Assembly (NCBI GenBank): GCA_018340805.1
Contig: JACMZG010000008.1
Span: forward strand, 76,511,855 to 76,575,854
DNA length: 64,000 nt
DNA from: Microvelia longipes
Lineage: Eukaryota; Arthropoda; Insecta; Hemiptera; Veliidae
Reading direction: 5' to 3'
Shown: piece after piece, positions 42,001-56,000 of the stretch
Numbering within the stretch: position 1 is the stretch's first letter
How the letters are laid out: each line of letters begins with the position of its first letter
Made by a program: the position numbers and the translations under genes
The notes under the pieces: model-generated
Seen by the model: only the letters and a program-made list of their open reading frames with translations
What the model was told of the DNA's origin: nothing
The model's database searches: none

Positions 42001-43961
42001 AGTTGTTACAGGTATTTAAATTAACTGATAACAAGCCGATTTTCACCATAATGGTGTTTTAATTTATCAATCAATTTTATTTGCATACTAAAATAATAAA
42101 TAACTCAATAAATTCACGTTTTTGTAAAATGTTTGTTTAAATCATCCGTTTAGGTTTTTTATTTTTGGGTTAAATCGGACAAATCCAAGTCTGTAGTGAT
42201 AAGAGCCTGATTCTATATTTAAAATCCTGGAATAATCGAAGCATTTATCTATGAAATATTGGCCATTTTTATAGCACCGATAGTCGTTCTATTAATTTTT
42301 ACCTCATTTATCACAAATTAACGAACAATAAAGGAATAAAAGAAGAATTTTCAACGGCTCCCATGCAAATCCTATGATAAAAAAAATTGATCACCCTTTC
42401 GTTTTTTTGCCAACCTTAAAACTGTCTCTTTGAATTGCGAATTACAATTTTTTAAACATTTAAAATTGCATTTTAACATTTTTGATTAAATTTATGTTAA
42501 AAGCAGTCCTCATATTCCACTGGGCTTTTGCTATTAAAGACTGATTTTATCAACTACTTAGCTGGCTTTTTATGTTATAATATTTGTTTTTCATGATTTT
42601 TCATCAATAGTGGGTATTCATCATCAATTATGATGCGTATGACACATTTAAAAAAAAAATGTTTTTTGTTAGGTTGGTACCTCTAAGTAAGACCACCAGT
42701 AAACCGCCTTTTGTATTATCACTGGAATTGCACTGTGTTTACGGTCCTATGCTCCTTCTATATTTGTATTATTTTAAGGTCAGCATACTATAACTACAGA
42801 CGCTACTCCTATTGACTCTGTTTTATTGAGAAGCTTGTCTCCTTGATTCTCTTTGTTCCTTAGGGTCTCCAGACTTTTAAAGACTCTAAAGAGTTATTTT
42901 TAACTCCTTTTGGCAGCACATGCAAGAGAGCAACTTCATGCACTCCTATAGTATTATGATTCTCGTCAGTAATGTGCTTATAAAAAACTACTTGTTTTTC
43001 TTTAATTAATTAAAAAAATAACAATTTATTCATAACTATTATTCTGATTAGTTCTTTCCGTTTCAATCACTATGATCTAGATAAAGAAGTTTAAATGACA
43101 CATAACAAAATCTATAAACATCCAACAATAATTAGGATCCATCATAGAGCTATATACTAGAGGGGGCATAGCCTATCTCAATACATTGAGAGGCCAGAAA
43201 CATCTTTTTGGGGCTCTGTGGAACCTCATTGAAAGATCCTCAAAGAGAGAGTTAGGGTTATAATAAATCATTTTTTTCTGGCTTTCCGCACATGATTAGT
43301 ATTTTCAGTGTTTTGATTAGTATTTTGTACATTCTACTATATAAGTTAATGTAATTTGGTTCTAATTGTTTGTTTATATTTATAAGCAAAGGAGGTCAGG
43401 TTACTTTGTCGATATTTCAAAATTTAACCAATAGGGTCCCTCTAGTAATATTATCTCTATGGGACCCATGATTTGGAGATGAAATATTTAATGCAACACA
43501 GTGAATAAAAATATTATAAATCACATGTAGAATTTATCTCAACCAGAAAAGTCTAGCAGACAAATTTAATTACCATGGTAAAAGTAATTATGTTAATCTA
43601 AAATAAACAAGTAATAGATACATTACCTGTAGCGATCTAGAGGGGATACAGCCATACAGTAAACAATGCCTCCTATAGTAGTGATATTGCATATAGTTTT
43701 TAAATTTTTATAGCTAGTGCATACTATGTGTTTATCCAGCGCTGAACTCCAAACTTTAATATCATCTTCTCTATAAACAATAAGCATTAGATTAAAATAT
43801 ATGTAAATAAACAAATAAATAAATCAAACCCACATTGACCAAATAGGTAGAAATAAAATTTGATATGAGTACTCATGCAAAACTAATATAGTTTTTAAAA
43901 TTTCTTTGAGTATGTACACACTGGATATAATCTCTTAATTATCATCTTGACTATAATATAT

Positions 43962-44027
<66 letters not shown>

Positions 44028-44120
44028 ACACACACACACACACATACACACAGCATATATATGTATATACATATATAATACACACACACACACACAACAA
44101 TATATATATATTATATATTA

Positions 44121-44152
<32 letters not shown>

Positions 44153-45297
44153 TAATATATTATATATTATATATATTATGTAATGTATTATACATAGACA
44201 CAATTAAAGCAAGAGAGACCCCTAGGAAATGAAACAAGCAAAATAAAATGCTACATCTGGGAACTGTTCCATCATTCGACATTCATCATTGATGGCTCGA
44301 CATAATGTCATGTCCCACTCTGTTTCGTTATGTCTAACTCATCAGGCACGGCAGAGCCTGAACTCACTCTGACCTTCAATTAAAATTCCAAAGAATATAT
44401 TGTGAAGTATTTACCAGAGACTCTCTTACCACCATCATGCTTGTTTTGCAAAATACTACCGAGATTTGCAAAACATGACAAATGATGGAACAGTTCCCAG
44501 ATGTAGCATTGCATTTTGCTTTTAACACTTCCTAGGTGTCTGTCATACAATTATACAATGATATTGTGTCAACTATTCATGTTTTGCAAAACTTGATTTA
44601 TTAAATTATATAAAATAAAAATTAATAAATACATATCAAGGCAAATAAATATTAAGGCATTCTCCGATTGTAACAAAACTCCATGGTCCTTACCTGATTA
44701 GATCAATTTTATTTTGGAAATGTAGTAAAAATGATTAAAATTCTTACGTGTTCCACCTGGCCTTAATGAACATCAGCTTGCACTTGTAATGTTATAAACT
44801 TGACTAGATATAGATTTCAGGTATAAGGAGGCCAAGCATAATTTATTCCCCCCCCCCACCCCTCCACTTCTGTCATCCGGTCAGTTCAACCTCATAAACT
44901 AAATTTGTTAAAATTAATTAATAAAACATAATAAAAAATAATAATTTAAAAAATCAATAACAATAAAATATTACTGGCTAGTAGACGCGGCTATACTGAA
45001 CAATCCCTTGAGATGAATACCATGGACAAGTATGGGTTTGGGCTTCTTCTTAACTGCATCACTACCTCTGCAAAAATAATTATTAAGTCTAGAATCAACT
45101 CCATACAATAAAAAAAATAATAGTATTACGCTACTTGGCTGTGAAAATATATTTTTTTTTATCAAAACAAGTATATTTCCTGGTGAGGGAAGCAAGATTA
45201 TAAAAATAGTTATTTATGCACCAAGGGAGTAAAGAATGCTATTTTTGGTTCTAACCAAAAATATATATATAATATATTATATATATATATATATATA

Positions 45298-45338
<41 letters not shown>

Positions 45339-48300
45339 TCACATGAATTTAAGTTTAATTTTAATTTGAATTAGAAACAGTAATATTTTTAACGACAGGC
45401 TGTGGTGAACAATCAATAGTTGAAACCATAGCACTGGGTTTTTTTGAACATTTATAGTCATTTCATTTCAATTAAACCAATTCTTTATTAAGTCTATTTG
45501 CTTCAAATAGAAGCACTTGCAGCCAAATTTCTACTATCCTCCTAGTTGTCAGATTCAAAAAGTAATGCTAGGTCGTCAGCAAATCCAATGACAGTGGATT
45601 TTTTTGTAACTATTTTAATGCTTTAGGGTGTCTAAGATATTTCCCTTATTATTTAATGACTGATTAGCATTTGAAAATGATATTAAACAAGGAATTTATA
45701 AACATTATGAACAAAAATGGACTAAGAACAATCCCCTGGGTGATTGAATAATTTGCTGAATAAACATCACTTATGACATCATTGAGTTTGACCTAATAAA
45801 GTAAAAGTGTTGTTCTTCTTCATTAAAAAAAATTATACAAAAATGTTTTTAGAATTGATTGTTTGTGGTCACAATGTGAATTGTAGAAGGCTGCTGTTAT
45901 GTCGCTAAAGTGTTTTATCATTATGTTAATCTTTCTTTTGGTTTATTTTTACTATTGCTCTAGTTGTGTTTTTTGTCTCTCTCATGATGAGCTTGCATCT
46001 TAATCTTAATTATCTTATGTCTCCATAAATTCATTTTGTGATTACTCTTTTAGTCTTTTATACTCTTTGTTCAATTATAATTTGTTATTTATACGAGTAA
46101 GCAGTTGCACCAGATTACAGTTTTTATTTTACATTTTAATTCTTTGCATTAACATTAATCCTGTTCTTTCATACTCAATATAATTTGGCCAGTAATTTTG
46201 TTTTATTTCGTGTTATTTTTAACATAGAGATTAAATGGTTTCTTTTCCATTTGTCATTAATTTGCAGATTGTTCCTAACCTAGCTTTAGTAGCATCTGAG
46301 GCAACTGCAAACTAAGAGGATTTTTCATTTTATTTTATTTTTTATGTTAAGTTTTCACTTTAATTTCTCAGTATTTAAGTAGATTAGGCATTATTTAAGT
46401 TGAACATGATGTACTTTGAAATTTCTACATTCTTGTTAAAATGCATGTAGTATTTAATAAATGGAGCATGCAGTTGCAATTCCTCGGGGAAAAAACACAC
46501 ACACACATATATACAACATAACAGAAAAAGGTGAACATAAACTCCCACCTTTAGAAGTATTTTTTTCCATAAATCCCAGGTTATAACAAAGAATTAAATT
46601 TGCTTACTTAGTTGGTTGGACAACTGTAGATAAATCATATGCTAATAATTCTCCAAATAGAGAACTAGTGAATATCATATGCTCCGTAGGCCAGCTAACA
46701 CTAATCCAGCTGTTACCAGCTCCTATCAGGGTTCCGTTCCTATTCCTACATGACAACAGAACAGTTTCATTAGTCGCTAATAAAGTAAGGAAAAAGAAAT
46801 TCTATAATCATATTTATTTTTAATTAAATACAGAAAATGTTTTAGGAAATAAGATTTCAAGGTGATAACTTTCAGGTTTGGTGCAAACCTGAGAAAGTAA
46901 AGAACATCCTCAGAAAAGTCATCAACTTGAAGTCCTATGAGATCCTCTAAAGGAACGCTGGTTAGACCAAAGGTCTGCCACCTGAGGTATGTCGAAGCAG
47001 TAGAAGTACTTAAGACATAAGAAGGAGTTTGACAGCCTACCATAGAACGGGCAGACGGTTCCACCAGTTTTGGATAATGGCTAAGCCAACAATGTGACCT
47101 GTAATAATATAAGTTATGGAATGACAGGTACTTCGTTTAGAGCTAAGGTAATCTGGTGTGCTTTTTAGACAGTCCATTCATAAGAAGCTTGTGATCTTAT
47201 TTGCTTTAGTTTACATGTTAGTACAGTGAATATATTAATAATCTTTAAAAATGAGTAAGTGAACAATATTGACAAACAAATTATAAAGGAATTATAATAT
47301 AATTTTATGAATATAAAATTTATATTTATATAATCTTCAACAGAATACAGTGGATTTATCATTAAAAATCCTTTTACTTTTTTACAAAATATTTTCAAAG
47401 GCATACTTCTTATTTCAGATTTAATTGCATTAAAAAACTTAATTCTTAATATACCTTGTCCTACTCTGGCCTTTTCAAGTCTATGTTGGTTTATGAGTAA
47501 ATTATTTTTGTTTATTGTGCTATACATGTGACTTAATATGTTTTAAACTATACGCACAGACAATAAAAAGTCAAAATATTCGTTTTTTACAGTGAGGGCT
47601 TCTTTTGACTCTAGACAAAATACTAACAGCACTCTTTTGTTTTATAAATATCTCCTGCAACTCCGCATACCCCCAAAGGAAAATTTCATAAATAATATGG
47701 CTCTCTACAAGAGCACGATAAGCCAATTTCATTGACTCTTCAGGGAAATATTTTATTAAACAACTAAAATAAAAAAAAAATTGTGAGGCTTCCAAGTGAA
47801 CTTGTTGTCAAGCATTAATCGGAAAAACTTGATGATACAAGGTTGTCCTATTTTTAAAGAGAAGGTCATCGTTTGAGTTTTTTCTCCATTTAGAAAAAAA
47901 AACATTCATTGAATACCAGTCTTCAGTTTGTTCTATGTAAGTGTTCAACGAGGCTCTACCACTTTGGGGACATTTCCTTCTTAAAACGATGCAGGTATCA
48001 TCACAGTAGCCAACTGTCTTATCTCCTGGTTAGGATAGTAGTTTGCTTATGAATGTTTGGTCGTCCTTAACTATGATAAGGAATAGATTTACACCTAAAT
48101 GATTACCATGTGGTACTCATAGATGAACACGTAAGTATTCAATGTCTATATCATTAATACTAACATATTGCAATCTGTTCTTCAATTAAATCCCTGATGC
48201 ATGATCTAAAGCATAGTTATTTGTCATAAATAACAGACTTATTTATTGTCAAATATCTTTTTACCTCTGTCCAGACATAGGTGACTGGGGAAGGCTAATA

Positions 48301-49980
48301 GAATATTCCAAACGCCCATCTGTGCCTGTCTTCCAGAAGTATATAGATCTGTCTTTAGACCCCGATACTAATAAATGTACATTATCCCTGAAAAGAAAAG
48401 AATAACACCAATATCCAAATGATTTATATCACTGTTTGAGCAAGCATTTTTAGTTTTGTTAAACATTTTTTATAGTTAGTTTTATTTATTTTAAAAAGCG
48501 GCTTCACATAAGATTAAGTAGATATTTTGGAGATCATGGTACAGAAAAAAACAGTATGAGTATTGTTAATTTGTTAAAGACTTTAGAATTAGTGAGCCAA
48601 GGTATGCCTCTATGTCTACCACCACAGGAAGAAATTCAGCACTCCTTAGTTGTCAAGTGATATAGAGTGAAATCTATGTCTACCAGCATAAGAGGAAATT
48701 CAGTACTCAATGCAAGAGTGACACAACAAAATTAATAAAGGAACTGATTCAACCAATCATAATCCTCCACTAGTATTTTTTTATAAGCCAAACAGACATA
48801 TCAATGGCCTATTAGTGAAATGTTTGCCACCAAGACAATCAGAGGAATTTTGTACAAAATATGAAAAACATTTTAAGTAGCCTCCCTATAATAGGGGTGT
48901 CAGATGTATGTTTCTAGCCTGGTGGTATCAGGTACTCATAAAAGATCCCTCACCCAACATAAACCTTCAAGACCAAAATTAAAATAAGACAGTTGTTAGG
49001 ACTTTAATATCAAGCCATTGACAGGTATGAAATTAAGTTTTGAACTTATCAACTGAACTTCTAGAGTGGGAAAGCTTGGTCTTACAGTGTAGTTCGTATT
49101 TCAAATTATTTTTGATTGTGATACATAAATATACGTATTTAAGTTAAGAAACTTGAATAATCAAAGCTGTGCTATAGATAAGACATGAAATACAGTACTT
49201 CTTTAGATGATTTCTCAAAAGTCCGGAAAAGGATGAATGGACTTATTCTTTATGAATAAGATCAAGTGTTAGGGGAGTAACCATATGAAGAAATTACAGG
49301 GCAGTAGCAAATTAAAGATGATCATAGGGAGTAACCATCTGAAGAATTTACAGGAATGTAGCAAATTATAGATAATCATGGGGGGGATGGGGTTACTATC
49401 TAAAGGACTTACAGGGAAGTAGCAAATTAAAGATGATCGCAGGGGATTAACCATCGAAAGAAGTACCTAAAATATCAAATATCTAGAAACAGATAAACCA
49501 CACTTTTTTCAAGAGATAAGAAGCCAAGGACATAGCCTACATGCTTTATCACCTCTCCCAAATTACTAAGTTTATTATTATTATTATTTGAAGTAAAATA
49601 TTCTCACAATCACAATATTTTGGAAATGAAAAAATGGAATCAAACATCAACGTCTTATAAAGTAAACAATTGGACACTAAGTCAAAATAAAATTCCATAG
49701 TTACCCTTTCTCCTTGAAGACATTGTAAGGTTTGGGACAGAAAGCCAGGGATACAACATCAGTCTCATGCCCTCTCAGTCTGAATATCTGCTCCCCGTCT
49801 CCTGGTAAATCAATAGTCACTAAATTATTTTTATGAATAAATATGTAATTCATGAAGGAGAGCCTCGTAGCCAATTTCCTAAGACAAAATGCTGCTAATG
49901 ATGTGGCAGGTATAGTGGGAGAGACTCAAAGATGAGACTGAAATCTATTTTAGAGGCCCTGATCATGATGGTACAAACTT

Positions 49981-50062
<82 letters not shown>

Positions 50063-53000
50063 ATGTTATGTATACAAGGTATCAAGAGAAATGTGTCACA
50101 TTTATAAAAACTGTTTACATATAAACATCATCAAACATAAAAAACTGAAACTTAAATTTTAAGATTTAAACACTTACTCATGATATTGCATGTAAGTGCA
50201 TGCCAATGTTCATTAAGGCAAGGTGGAACATGCTTATAAGTTTTATATATTTATATCAAACAATATCTTAAGCATTTTAATTATTTCTTAACAGCCCAGA
50301 GAACAAAATGTAATTAATAATAATGAGTATGAATAAGAAAAATCAATTACTAAATGATCCAAAAGTAACTATAAGTGTACAAGAAACTCAAATTTACTAC
50401 CAGGAATACAAAAATAAGATCAAAAGTAATAAAGTAAACATAAGTATGCTCTCTGTCTCGGTACGATAAACATCTATTGGTCTATATACATATTTGTTTG
50501 ATTTATTTATTTCAGTACTAGTATAAACCGTTATCTATTTGTTCTTCATTAATTAGACCTTTAATCTTCTATAAAACGAATATAGCGAGTGTCTTTTATT
50601 ATTACTTTTCTTTCACGTACTATTATTTCATACACAGCATATTTGAAATTATTACTTTTCTTATAATTACATTTTTGTGTTAAACTTTAAAATGGTTAAG
50701 TGTGCCATATGCGTAAAAGAGTGTTCTCTTGAAGAAGCTTTAATCTGCTGTGCATGCAAACAGCACTTTCACATCACCTGTACTAATATAAGGGAAGTTA
50801 ACTTTAAGAAAATGAGTGAAGAGGAGAGGGGTAAGCATAAATGCGTTAAATGTAAAGGACAGTTTAGTTTAACTCTCCCCCCCCCCCTCCCAGCACACAA
50901 GAAGTCGAAGTTAAAACTTTGGATGAACTTAAAACGTTCATCGATAACTACTTAAAGAATGTAGTTGATAAGATAGAAAAGAGCATTGCAAGCATGAAAG
51001 ATGCAATAAAAACCAATTTTGATGTTTATATAAAAAAAAATGGATGAAAAAATTTAAAAAATTGATGATACTATTAACCAAAAAATTACAGAAAAAATAA
51101 GAGAGAAGCTTCAGGATAAAAGTTTTATCAGTAGTATTAATGAGATTATTCTACAAGAAAATTCAAAATTGAAAGACGAAATTAAAGATCTGAACAAAGA
51201 AGTTTTTTTAGTAAAAAAAGAAATTAAGGAACTGAAAGACGAAGTTATTGATTCAAAAAAAAAGATTGTCCATCTGTCCCAATATTCTAGAATGGATAAT
51301 TTAATTATAGACGGTATCCAAAATACTCCCAATGAATGTATTTTGGAAGTAGCTAAGCAAACAGCCAAAGCACTAAATATTACTACATATACCGACAAAG
51401 ACATAAGTGTAATATACAGGATTAATTCTAGGACCGGCAAACCGAAATTTGCCAGCCCTATTATCGTCAAATTTGCCAGGAGAGCAGATAAGGTAGAATG
51501 GCTGACTAAATTCAAAGCGCTATCGCTTCAAGACCCTGGTGTTGCAGGAATATCAAGTTCTGTGATTAACACGTCCCTGGATGAAAGTAGCATTATTTTT
51601 AAAGAAGATCTGTCTTATTATAAAAGACAGTTATTGGCTCAGGCTAAGAAGTTCTGCCAAGAAAACAAATTCTCTTATCATTGGGTTAATAATGGTAAAA
51701 TATTAATACGCAAAGACGCCAATTCCAACACTATTTTAATTAAATCATCCAAAGATCTTCAAAAACTTCTATAACAGTAACTTCTTTATTTTTTTTTAAC
51801 TTTTTTTTACAATAGTCCCTAATAACACGCAAAATTTACTAAATAGTTGAGAAAAATCATCAATTACCACTCATGTAATTGACTTTGATATTAGTGTTTA
51901 TAAAAATATTTTTTTTAACGTTTTGCACACAAACATTAGAAGTGTAGGAAGGAATCTTATTAATCTTATTTTGAAGTTTTATTACAATCTGTCAATTGTC
52001 GTATTGATGTTATAATACTTACAATTTAAACATTTTAGTACTTCATACAACTTAGACGGCTATACTACTTACCATGACTCTGGTACAACTAGGAATGACG
52101 GTGTTATAGTATATTGTAAAAATGACAGAAGTAAAAAACTCTGTCAGAAAACCTATAAAGGATTGCAACAGTATCTTGGTTCAAGTGTGCAAGATGGGTC
52201 ATTTATTCAATATTATTGGCGTTTATAGAACTTGGGATATAAAAGTCGAAGATTATCTGTCAAACTTGGAATCTTTTTTAGAATCTCATAAATTAAACAA
52301 TGTAAATGAAATTGATATTATAATAGGAGACAAAAATATTAACTTGCTTAAAAACGACTTAAATACCAACAACTACTTAGATCTTATCAATGAGTTTGGC
52401 TATAAGAGCTTAATTAACATGAAAACTAGAGAGCAAGGTGAGGATACACCATCATGCTTGGATCATATTATGATCAAGTCTTGCCAGCAACATGATAAAT
52501 ATAGCTTTAATCCTTTTCTTTTGAATCATAAAGTATCTGATCACAACTCTATAGGCATATCTATTAATATTAAAGTCCCGCCTGTAAAAAAGCCGCAAAT
52601 AGAATAAAAAAAAGTTAACGAAGAAAGACTAAACTCACTGTTAAATACTTTATTATGGGATCACCTCTATACGTTAAAAAATGCCGATATGGCTGCCGAA
52701 TATTTTATAAATAAATTTTTATTTTCGATAAATGACTCTACAGAAACTTGTAAATTAAAAATTTCAAATAAAAACACTATACTCAAACCATGGATCACTA
52801 AAGCAATCTTAGTATCAATAAGAAATAGGGAAAAAATGAGATTAACTTTAAAAAAGCAACCTTTTAATCTAGATCTTAAAGAAAAATACATCAAGTATAA
52901 AAATTTTGTTATAACAAATTAATTAAAAAATCTCACACTTCTTACTTAAAAACTCAGTTAGAGGAAGCCGCGGGAGATTCTAAAAAAACATGGAATGTCA

Positions 53001-56000
53001 TTAATAAATCTTTAAAAAGAAAAAACTTAGAAACTTGTGAAATCAATTCTCTTAATATTAACTAGTAATGCGTTGCATCAAGAACTCACGGCAAAGAATA
53101 CAAAAAAAAAATTAATTTAAAACAAGCGAAATGAGTTTATCAAAACATTCGGATGCTACACTATTTTAAAGTATAAACTCAAAAAGGCTCGCATCGCTTG
53201 CTAGTTTAGGTATCTTTAACATTTACATAGTAAAAAGGCTCGCTACGCTCGGCTAGATTGCTTATTTTATAATAATACAAAGAAAAAAAAGGCTCGCTTC
53301 GCTCGCTAGATGCTTTATTTATATAAAATATATGTGAAAAAGGCTCGCTTCGCTCGCTAGATTGCTATATTTTGTAAAAATACAACGTTAAAAATAGGCT
53401 CGCTTCGCTCGCTGATGCTTATTTATATATCAAAATATTGTAAAAAAGGCTCGCTTCGCTCGCTAGATGCGTAGATTTTATTAATGCATAGTAAAAAAGG
53501 CTCGCTTCGCTCGCTTGATTGCGTAAACTAAAAAAAAGAAGTAGATTTATTATTATAGTAAAAAGGCTGCTTCGCTCGCTAGATTGCTTATATTTATATA
53601 AAATATATTGTAAATAAGGCTCCCTTCGCTCGCTAGATTGTAGATTATATTGATGCAAGTAAAAGAGGCTCGCTTCGCTCGCTAGATGCGTTTTTTAATA
53701 ATACATAGTAAAGAAGGCTTGCTTCGCTCGCTAGATTGCTTTATTAAATATTAATGCATAGTAAAAAGGCTCGCTTGCTCGCTAGATTACTTATATTTAT
53801 AATAATACAACGTTAAAAATAGCTCGCTTCGCTCCCTAGTTTGCTTATATTTATAATAAAAATATATTGTAAAAAAGGCTCGCTTCGCTCTCGCTAGTAA
53901 AAAGGCTCGCTTTCGCTCGCTAGATTGCTTATATTTGTTTTAATACAACGTTAAAAATAGGCTCGCTTCGCTCGCTAGATTGCTATATTTAATATTAATG
54001 CATATTAAAAAAGGCTCGCGTATATTTTATAATAATAAATGGTAAAAGAAGGCAAACTTTAAATTTTATTTTTTTGAGTTTATTATTTTAGCCGCCATTT
54101 TAAATTGATAAAAAAATTTGAAATGTTTGACCATGAAAATATATTTTCTTTTTCTACTCTTTAAGAGCTTTTAAATGATATACAACACGATTTTTTGCTC
54201 AAAAATTTTTATCCGGTCCGCCATATGGCCGCCATTTTGAATATATTTTTCGGAATATTACCAAAACTATACAGCTCTGACATTTAGTGAATTTACTTGT
54301 AAAAAGTATCTAAAGTATATTACAATAGATCTTCATCTTGTAAATTCTTATAAAATTAGTAAACACTAATTATTATATTAAATTATGGCCGCCATGTTGA
54401 ATTTTTCGGAATTTAGTATATAACATTTTTTGTTTTACTAATCAAGAGCTTTACAACGATATATTACTCGAGTTATTCCTTCAATTTTAAATTTTTGGGT
54501 TCATTATTTTTAGCCGCCATTTTTAAATTTTTCAAAAAATTTTTAAATTTTGACCATGAACATATATTTTCTTTTTCTACTCTTAAGAGCTTTCAAACGA
54601 TATACAACACGATTTTTTCGCTCAAAATTTTTTTCATCCGGTCCGCCATTTTGGCTGCCATTTTGAAATATTTTCGGAATACCAAAACTATACAGCTCTG
54701 ACACATAATTAGTTTTTACCTGTATACAAAATTTTATCAAAATCGGTCAATTTTTACGGCAGTTATCGCGACACGTACAAACAAACACACAAACAAACGC
54801 GCCGTCCCAATCTTCTGAAATGTAAGAACTCACTTACGTTCGTTCAATAATGAAATAGTCAGTTCTAAGAAATCAATTGCAAAACAATTAAATAAACATT
54901 TTAATGAAGTAGGATCATCCCTAGCTAATAAAAAAAATGAACTCATGTACGTGTTTCCATAATAAAATATTGAATAAATGCTCTCAAAATATTAATACTA
55001 ACGTCATTCAAAATTTAAGTGTAACTTATGAAGAAATCGAAACTTATATAAAAGAACTTAGACCTGATTGCTCACCTGGATTTGATCAAATTAAATCTCA
55101 GTATATTAAAAATAATAGTACTGCCTTAATAGAACCTATACGTTACATATGTAATCTTTCATTAGAGCAAGGCATTTTTCCTACGATATTTAAAGAAGCT
55201 GTCATTATACTTTTACACAAAGGTGGTGATAAATCTGATCCCAATAACTATAGGCCTATGTCTCTAATTTCCAATGTAGCCAAAATCTTAGAGAAATGTA
55301 TGAAAAATAGGATAGCTGCTTTTTTCACTAAAAACAATCTTTTGACGGAACAACAATTCGGTTACATAACAGGGAAAAATACTGACGACGCTATAAACAA
55401 ACTGACTGACTACGTAGCTAAAGATCTCAACTCAAATATGAAATCAATTGCTGTTTTTATAGATTTAAAGAAGGCGTTCGACACAGTCTGCCACAAACTA
55501 ATTCTCCAGAAATTGAATTCAATGGGCATTACTGGAACTTATTACAAATGGTTCGAAAGTTATCTCTTTCAGAGAAAACAAAGATTAAAATTAGGCTATG
55601 AGTTAAGCGAGCCTCTCTACATGACCTTTGGACTGCCTCAGGGAACTTGTATAGCCCCAGCGGCCTTTCTAGCCTACATAAATGACTTAAGTTCATTGCA
55701 AGCTTATGGCGCGTTTAGTGAATGTATATTATTTATAGATGACTGTACACTTTACTATAGAGGACATGACTGGACGACTGTTTACCAAAATGCTAGTAGA
55801 GGACTGACAGTAGTAAAAAGATGGATGGATGAAAACTTACTTACTTTAAATTTTGATAAAACTAAATACTTAACCTTTTCTATGGACAATCGTGGACAAC
55901 CTAACTTAAAATTAAAATTACATAATTGTGACTGCACCAAAATGACTTCCGACTGTAAATGCACCAGTATTATTAATAAAGTTAAGAGTATAAAATATTT

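Noticed and set aside
47165..47527. Minus-strand 120-codon frame as a host exon
   Set aside because: The sequence matches the C-terminal end of a LINE protein and is continuous with RT motifs upstream, so it is a retroelement remnant.
51111..51515. Minus-strand 134-codon hydrophobic frame
   Set aside because: Shadow of the LINE ORF1 coiled-coil region, whose lysine/glutamate codons read as hydrophobic residues in reverse.
53160..54035. CRISPR array
   Set aside because: Repeat cores are regular, but spacers are AT-rich and alike, the setting is a eukaryotic intron and no cas genes exist; it is a minisatellite.
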